11,242 nt of DNA from Methylophilaceae bacterium UBA5127. GTDB taxonomy: Bacteria; Pseudomonadota; Gammaproteobacteria; Burkholderiales; Methylophilaceae. Every line of letters begins with the position of its first letter. Within the stretch, counting starts at the first letter, position 1. Below, in pieces: positions 7,766-11,242 of the stretch. Position numbers and translations under genes: made by a program. Location: assembly GCA_002414145.1 (NCBI GenBank), contig DHYP01000028.1, forward strand, positions 51,451 to 62,692, read 5' to 3'. The notes under the pieces were generated by a model. It was given only the letters and a program-made list of their open reading frames with translations, had not been told where the DNA came from and did no database searches.

Positions 7766-10174
7766 CTAATAATCAAATTTCACAGTTGCAAACCATGTAC
7801 GCTGTGGATATGGGTTAGGGTTCACATAATATTTAAAATTATTTAAATTATTCACACCTATGGCCGCTTCCCATTCTGGTGCGAATCGATAAACAGCCTT
7901 AGCATCCATTACAAAATAATGGCTGACCGCACCATACACATCAGGATTCACATCGTTATATCGCTTATTCACAGTGTCATACAAAGCATTATGCTGATGC
8001 CCACTATAGCGACCAGCCAAGCTAAACGATAAATGAGGATTCAAGCGATACACACCCAACATCGTCGCACGCCAGTGAGGAATACGGGGTTGATCTGTTC
8101 CTTCTAGCCCTGGATTTTTACTATCTCTTGTAATAATAGAATCTGCATAAGTGATACTCCCTGTTAAATCTAAACCATGCACCCACAAGTCAGTGAGCTG
8201 CAATGCTGTCTCCACACCCTGCGTATGTACTTCATCCACGTTTTGCACGCTACTAATCTGAAAGCCTGGCAATGTAGTGAAATCAGTTTGTGAAATCAGT
8301 GCATCATGCTTATCTTCGTAAAAATAAGAAACTCTCAACAAGCCGGACGCTAAACTATATTCTGTCGTCAATTCAAAAGCGTTGACTTCTTCTGGCTGTA
8401 AATTAGGATTATTCGTTTTTGCTACATTATAGGGCGCAGGCAATGCCGCAATTTGCCCTGCTGTTGGCGTTCCTCCTGAAGCTGTTTTGATACCAACATT
8501 TGCAAACAATTCACCAACGGTAGGAAATCGCACACCCTTGCCGTACGACCCGCGTAATGACCAATCATCAGAAACCTGAAATGAAAGCGCTACTTTAGGG
8601 GAGAAAGCATACACCGTACGATCTTGATATTTAACGTTGGACCCAGATGAGAAATTACTCCCATTAAAAGCATCCCACTTTTCCCAGCGTCCTCCTGCTA
8701 CCAATTGCCAATCTGGTAAGAACTTCCATGCATCTTGCACATACAATGCTTGTGTCTCCGTTTCACCTCTAGAATTAGTGCTGAGTGTTCCTCTGGATCC
8801 ACTGCGCCAATCGGTTCCTGTCACTACATTAAATTGGTCTGATTTGGTTTCATAATTATCGTAATGATAACCAAAGCTTATTTGATGTTCACTTTTTAAA
8901 TCGCCATCGGGACGCCAATCTCCACGCAAATCGATGCCCTTCCAGCCTGTACCACTCGCATCGGTAATCGTCCCGCCAACCACAGCGCTACCATCACTTG
9001 CGTTCAGCCCAAAGTTACCTGAAGAGGCGCGGATCAAGTCTTTATTCTGATTAAAATAACTGGCAATCACATCCCAATCAAATACACCACCAGTATCACT
9101 TTTAACGGATAGTCCATGCATAATATGCGTCTGCTCTGTATTGCTAGAAGCAGGCGCTGTGACTGTGTAATAATTCCCACCTATATTTAAAGCTCTAAAA
9201 GCGCCCGTGCCGCCAGTGCCATATATCGTATTACCCAAACCATCTTTTAAATAGCTTTCACCGCGCTTTTCAGAATCATTTTGCCAATAGCCCAAGGTGT
9301 ATGTAGCTTTCACACTAGAGGTAATATCGTAAGCAACTTTAAGCTTAATATTATCTTGAACGGCACTATCAATACCTGCAGAGCCTGTGGTAATGCGCGC
9401 ATTGCCAGAAGTATCTATATCACTATATGCCCCACTATTAATGACTGTGGAATTGCCTACCCCTGGATTTGTCGTTTTTGTCGCCGCCACAAATGTCATA
9501 GGATGACCTTGATTATCCAGATGATCAGCACTCAGCCAAAATGAAAAGTCATTATATTTATTACCCACTGACGCACTGAGATGACTACCATCAAAATACT
9601 GATTGGTGCCATACAACTTAAAACTCTGACCAAAATAATCAAATTTTGCATGCGCTTCAAACTTTTCAGGCATACGCGTTTTGATCAGTACTACGCCCCC
9701 TGCTGAATTACCTGGGTATAAAGCAGAAAAAGGCCCATACATGACATCCACACGTTGAATTTCCTCGGGCGATACCATCATCCAGCGTGGCGCTGTACTA
9801 AAGCTATTATTGAGAAAGTTAGAAAGTAATAAGTCATCCGCATAAACAGTAGTTTGTGCGCTTGAAATCGAGCTATTCACACGCATTACCAATACGCTAT
9901 TAAAATCTCCAATATAGCGTTCTCGCACATGCACACTAGGCAAGTATTGCAGCACTTGTGGCGTGGTGACTGCGTTAATGCTTTCATCAATTTGTTTAGC
10001 AGTGACACTTTCTACTGTGTTGGGCGCATTCTCTGGCACACTCGGCTTATCTGCGGTTACATTAATTTCATCTAATTGCAAATGGTCTGCTTGCGCTAAT
10101 GGCGTGTTCAACAAGGTAAAAAGAATTAAGCCAGCCCATAAGCTTAAGTTAAAAAAATACGTCATACTTTTCAT
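7766..10174 (-). CDS. TonB-dependent outer-membrane receptor
   Basis: An outer-membrane gated channel energised by TonB-ExbB-ExbD, importing a scarce ligand. From the ATG at 10174 it is 802 residues: Sec signal peptide (1-29, ending LAQA), TonB box DEINVTA (35-41), plug domain (about 50-165, with QVLQYLPSVHV, EEIQRVDVMYGPFSALYPG and SAGGVV) and a 22-strand-type barrel (about 175-802) containing RFPTVGELFA and NPNLQPEEVNAFE. It ends in FDY, an aromatic C-terminus suited to BAM insertion. I see no cysteines and no Met- or His-rich ligand cluster, so the substrate cannot be read from the sequence. The TonB box argues against a pure porin. Start choice: GAGAAGG eight bases before the ATG at 10174 makes this start, with a compact signal peptide, the best. 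An in-frame ATG at 10204 overlaps the upstream gene's stop codon (TAATG) and would add MISEFEKATE. It is transcribed downstream of the beta-barrel gene and convergent with the c-di-GMP pair. Confidence 0.93.
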   Translation of the reverse strand: MKSMTYFFNLSLWAGLILFTLLNTPLAQADHLQLDEINVTADKPSVPENAPNTVESVTAKQIDESINAVTTPQVLQYLPSVHVRERYIGDFNSVLVMRVNSSISSAQTTVYADDLLLSNFLNNSFSTAPRWMMVSPEEIQRVDVMYGPFSALYPGNSAGGVVLIKTRMPEKFEAHAKFDYFGQSFKLYGTNQYFDGSHLSASVGNKYNDFSFWLSADHLDNQGHPMTFVAATKTTNPGVGNSTVINSGAYSDIDTSGNARITTGSAGIDSAVQDNIKLKVAYDITSSVKATYTLGYWQNDSEKRGESYLKDGLGNTIYGTGGTGAFRALNIGGNYYTVTAPASSNTEQTHIMHGLSVKSDTGGVFDWDVIASYFNQNKDLIRASSGNFGLNASDGSAVVGGTITDASGTGWKGIDLRGDWRPDGDLKSEHQISFGYHYDNYETKSDQFNVVTGTDWRSGSRGTLSTNSRGETETQALYVQDAWKFLPDWQLVAGGRWEKWDAFNGSNFSSGSNVKYQDRTVYAFSPKVALSFQVSDDWSLRGSYGKGVRFPTVGELFANVGIKTASGGTPTAGQIAALPAPYNVAKTNNPNLQPEEVNAFELTTEYSLASGLLRVSYFYEDKHDALISQTDFTTLPGFQISSVQNVDEVHTQGVETALQLTDLWVHGLDLTGSITYADSIITRDSKNPGLEGTDQPRIPHWRATMLGVYRLNPHLSFSLAGRYSGHQHNALYDTVNKRYNDVNPDVYGAVSHYFVMDAKAVYRFAPEWEAAIGVNNLNNFKYYVNPNPYPQRTWFATVKFDY

Positions 10175-10182
10175 TTCAGTAG

Positions 10183-10189
10183 CCTTCTC
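10183..10189 (-). promoter_or_regulatory. Ribosome binding site of the TonB receptor
   Basis: GAGAAGG on the minus strand lies eight bases before the ATG at 10174. It supports that start over the ATG at 10204, which overlaps the upstream stop codon. Ribosomes ending the upstream gene at 10204 would be close enough to reinitiate. Confidence 0.6.
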
Positions 10190-10203
10190 AAATTCGCTGA
10201 TCA

Positions 10204-11154
10204 TTAAAATGATGTGCTAACACCCACCGCAGCAGACCAATCGCTGGTGAGCTGTGTACCGCGTACAAATAGATAAATAGGCGTTTGAACAAAGCCATAT
10301 ACATGCGTGTTGTCGGTGATGCGATAGCTAATTCCAGGGCTTAAACCAAGGCTATGTCCACCTGATTCTGTTGGCTCGGCATTGCTACCTGTATCGTTGG
10401 ATTTATGCTGTAAATTAAGCTGTAGCATCAGGCTTAAATCGGGTGTGGCGCTATAGCTAACACCGAGATCTGCATTGACTTTGTATCCAGGTTTAAAGTG
10501 ATCGCGTTCGTTTATAGCCTGCTGCCATGCGCCCTGAGCAAACCAGCCAATATTCCCTTCATGGTAGTTGTAATAGGCGCCCAGAATGGTATCAACACTG
10601 CCCGTTCCTGGTTGCAAGCTTCGTTCAGCCTGCTCGCCCGCACTGTTTTTCTCACGAATATCCCCAGTTGGTAATTTAAGACCAAAGCGCACGCCAGCGT
10701 TACTGCGTTCATCATGATAAAAACGATAGCGCGCAGTTGTTTGTATATCGCCAATACCAGAAAAATTCCATTGCTCTAACTCTGGATCAACTCCGCCTAA
10801 CCCATTGTCTAAATTGAAAATATGCTCATGCGATCGGCTGATGAAAGGCAATTTAAAAGTAATGCCCCAATCCTCATTGATGTTCCAATCTACCGTCGCA
10901 AGATAGTTACGATTAATCGTACGCACTTCATCGTGTTCATCTACCACGCCCGCAGGTTGCGTTTGATGTGTGCCATGGCGTAATGCATCCTGCTTGATGT
11001 ATTCAGCACGTAAATCCAGACGTACACCTTGTTTAACGGAGACACTTTGAATGTCCCAATCGGTATTTAAATTACAAAAAGCGCTACCACAGCTGGCATC
11101 AGCCAACAATGGCGCACAGCTTATTGCAGCAAAAACTGCTCTGAGAAAACGCAT
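10204..11154 (-). CDS. Outer-membrane beta-barrel protein, MetA/phenol-degradation-type transporter family
   Basis: A predicted outer-membrane channel of 316 residues. Residues 1-20 (MRFLRAVFAA, then a hydrophobic stretch ending LADA) form a signal peptide. The mature protein opens with S-C-G-S-A-F-C (Cys22, Cys27), a likely disulfide; the sequence before Cys22 does not fit a lipobox. The rest is alternating amphipathic strands with motifs I associate with the MetA-pathway family (PF13557-like): FSGIGDIQTTARYRF (131-145), GLKLPTGD (158-165) and GTGSVDT, ending GVSTSF with a C-terminal Phe typical of barrels. Histidines cluster in the N-terminal third (60, 63, 74, 109, 111), which could be a metal-contacting loop (inference). 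AAGGGG six bases before the ATG at 11154 supports the start. The stop codon overlaps an in-frame ATG of the TonB receptor (TAATG), so the two are co-transcribed and probably coupled. The family assignment is moderately sure; the substrate is unknown. Confidence 0.82.
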   Translation of the reverse strand: MRFLRAVFAAISCAPLLADASCGSAFCNLNTDWDIQSVSVKQGVRLDLRAEYIKQDALRHGTHQTQPAGVVDEHDEVRTINRNYLATVDWNINEDWGITFKLPFISRSHEHIFNLDNGLGGVDPELEQWNFSGIGDIQTTARYRFYHDERSNAGVRFGLKLPTGDIREKNSAGEQAERSLQPGTGSVDTILGAYYNYHEGNIGWFAQGAWQQAINERDHFKPGYKVNADLGVSYSATPDLSLMLQLNLQHKSNDTGSNAEPTESGGHSLGLSPGISYRITDNTHVYGFVQTPIYLFVRGTQLTSDWSAAVGVSTSF

Positions 11155-11160
11155 GGACTA

Positions 11161-11166
11161 CCCCTT
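11161..11166 (-). promoter_or_regulatory. Ribosome binding site of the beta-barrel gene
   Basis: AAGGGG on the minus strand, six bases before the ATG at 11154, is a clear Shine-Dalgarno sequence for the first visible gene of the barrel-receptor operon. Confidence 0.65.
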
Positions 11167-11213
11167 AATCAACTGGTGAACCTCTGTGAGGAGGCACACA
11201 ATAAAATCAACCC

Positions 11214-11235
11214 ACCATTTGAAAGCGCAAATGGT
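11214..11235. repeat. Perfect 8-bp inverted repeat upstream of the barrel-receptor operon
   Basis: ACCATTTG, six bases (AAAGCG), then CAAATGGT: a perfect dyad spanning 22 bases, about 60 bases upstream of the barrel start codon. On the minus strand it is followed by GGGTTGATTTTATTG. There, TATTGT could be a weak -10 box whose -35 region would fall in the dyad, so a regulator bound here could control the operon. Alternatively it is the hairpin of a terminator for a gene beyond the window, although the T-run after it is broken. It does not resemble a Fur box. Confidence 0.45.
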
Positions 11236-11242
11236 CATTAGC

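Noticed and set aside
11080..11100. Cys22 of the barrel protein as a lipoprotein attachment site
   Set aside because: The residues before it (L-A-D-A-S) do not fit a lipobox, and the protein has barrel-type strands and a terminal Phe.
11185..11200. Short CCTC/GAGG inverted repeat upstream of the barrel gene
   Set aside because: The stem is only four base pairs and not distinguishable from chance.
1..11242. CRISPR array, tRNA/rRNA, insertion sequence or phage features
   Set aside because: No regularly spaced direct repeats, no cloverleaf or rRNA-like sequence, and no transposase or integrase frames were seen; nearly all of the window is explained by six coding genes.

Overview
The window looks like chromosomal DNA of a betaproteobacterium with low-to-mid 40s %GC (estimated by eye). 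A Methylophilaceae (Methylotenera-like) methylotroph would fit. This rests on the ClpB sequence type, the base composition, and the outer-membrane and cyclic-di-GMP gene content. It is an inference, not a database result. The layout is ordinary dense bacterial coding sequence: six protein genes and no RNA genes, CRISPR arrays, insertion sequences or prophage genes that I can see.

From left to right: (1) the first 662 codons of clpB on the minus strand, with its 3' end cut by the window edge. It is preceded by a good candidate sigma-32 heat-shock promoter in a 73-base gap. (2) Also on the minus strand, a secreted protein of about 397 residues with four Asp boxes (BNR/sialidase-fold beta-propeller). 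It carries unusual Cys/His motifs (C-E-C-C and D-G-C-P-H-H-G-G), so it is probably not a real sialidase. (3) A divergent intergenic region with two short inverted repeats. (4) On the plus strand, a two-gene cyclic-di-GMP unit. The first gene is a PAS-PAS-GAF-PAS-GGDEF-EAL protein with apparently intact synthase and phosphodiesterase motifs. It is translationally coupled to a DUF3391/HD-GYP protein whose last metal-ligand Asp is replaced by Asn and whose GYP motif reads GFP. (5) Tail-to-tail with it, on the minus strand, a TonB-dependent outer-membrane receptor. Its reading frame is coupled by a TAATG overlap to (6) an upstream MetA-type outer-membrane beta-barrel protein that starts near the right edge, behind a perfect 8-bp inverted repeat.

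Functionally the window splits into three parts: a cytoplasmic heat-shock disaggregase, a c-di-GMP signalling pair that could make, cleave and possibly only sense the messenger, and a set of envelope proteins (receptor, barrel, secreted propeller). The envelope genes share a strand and are separated by the signalling pair. I infer that they may belong to one uptake or metal/cofactor-handling system, with copper as one candidate, but nothing in the sequence fixes the substrate. The points most worth following up are the Cys/His propeller protein, the Asn-substituted HD-GYP protein, and the palindrome upstream of the barrel-receptor operon.
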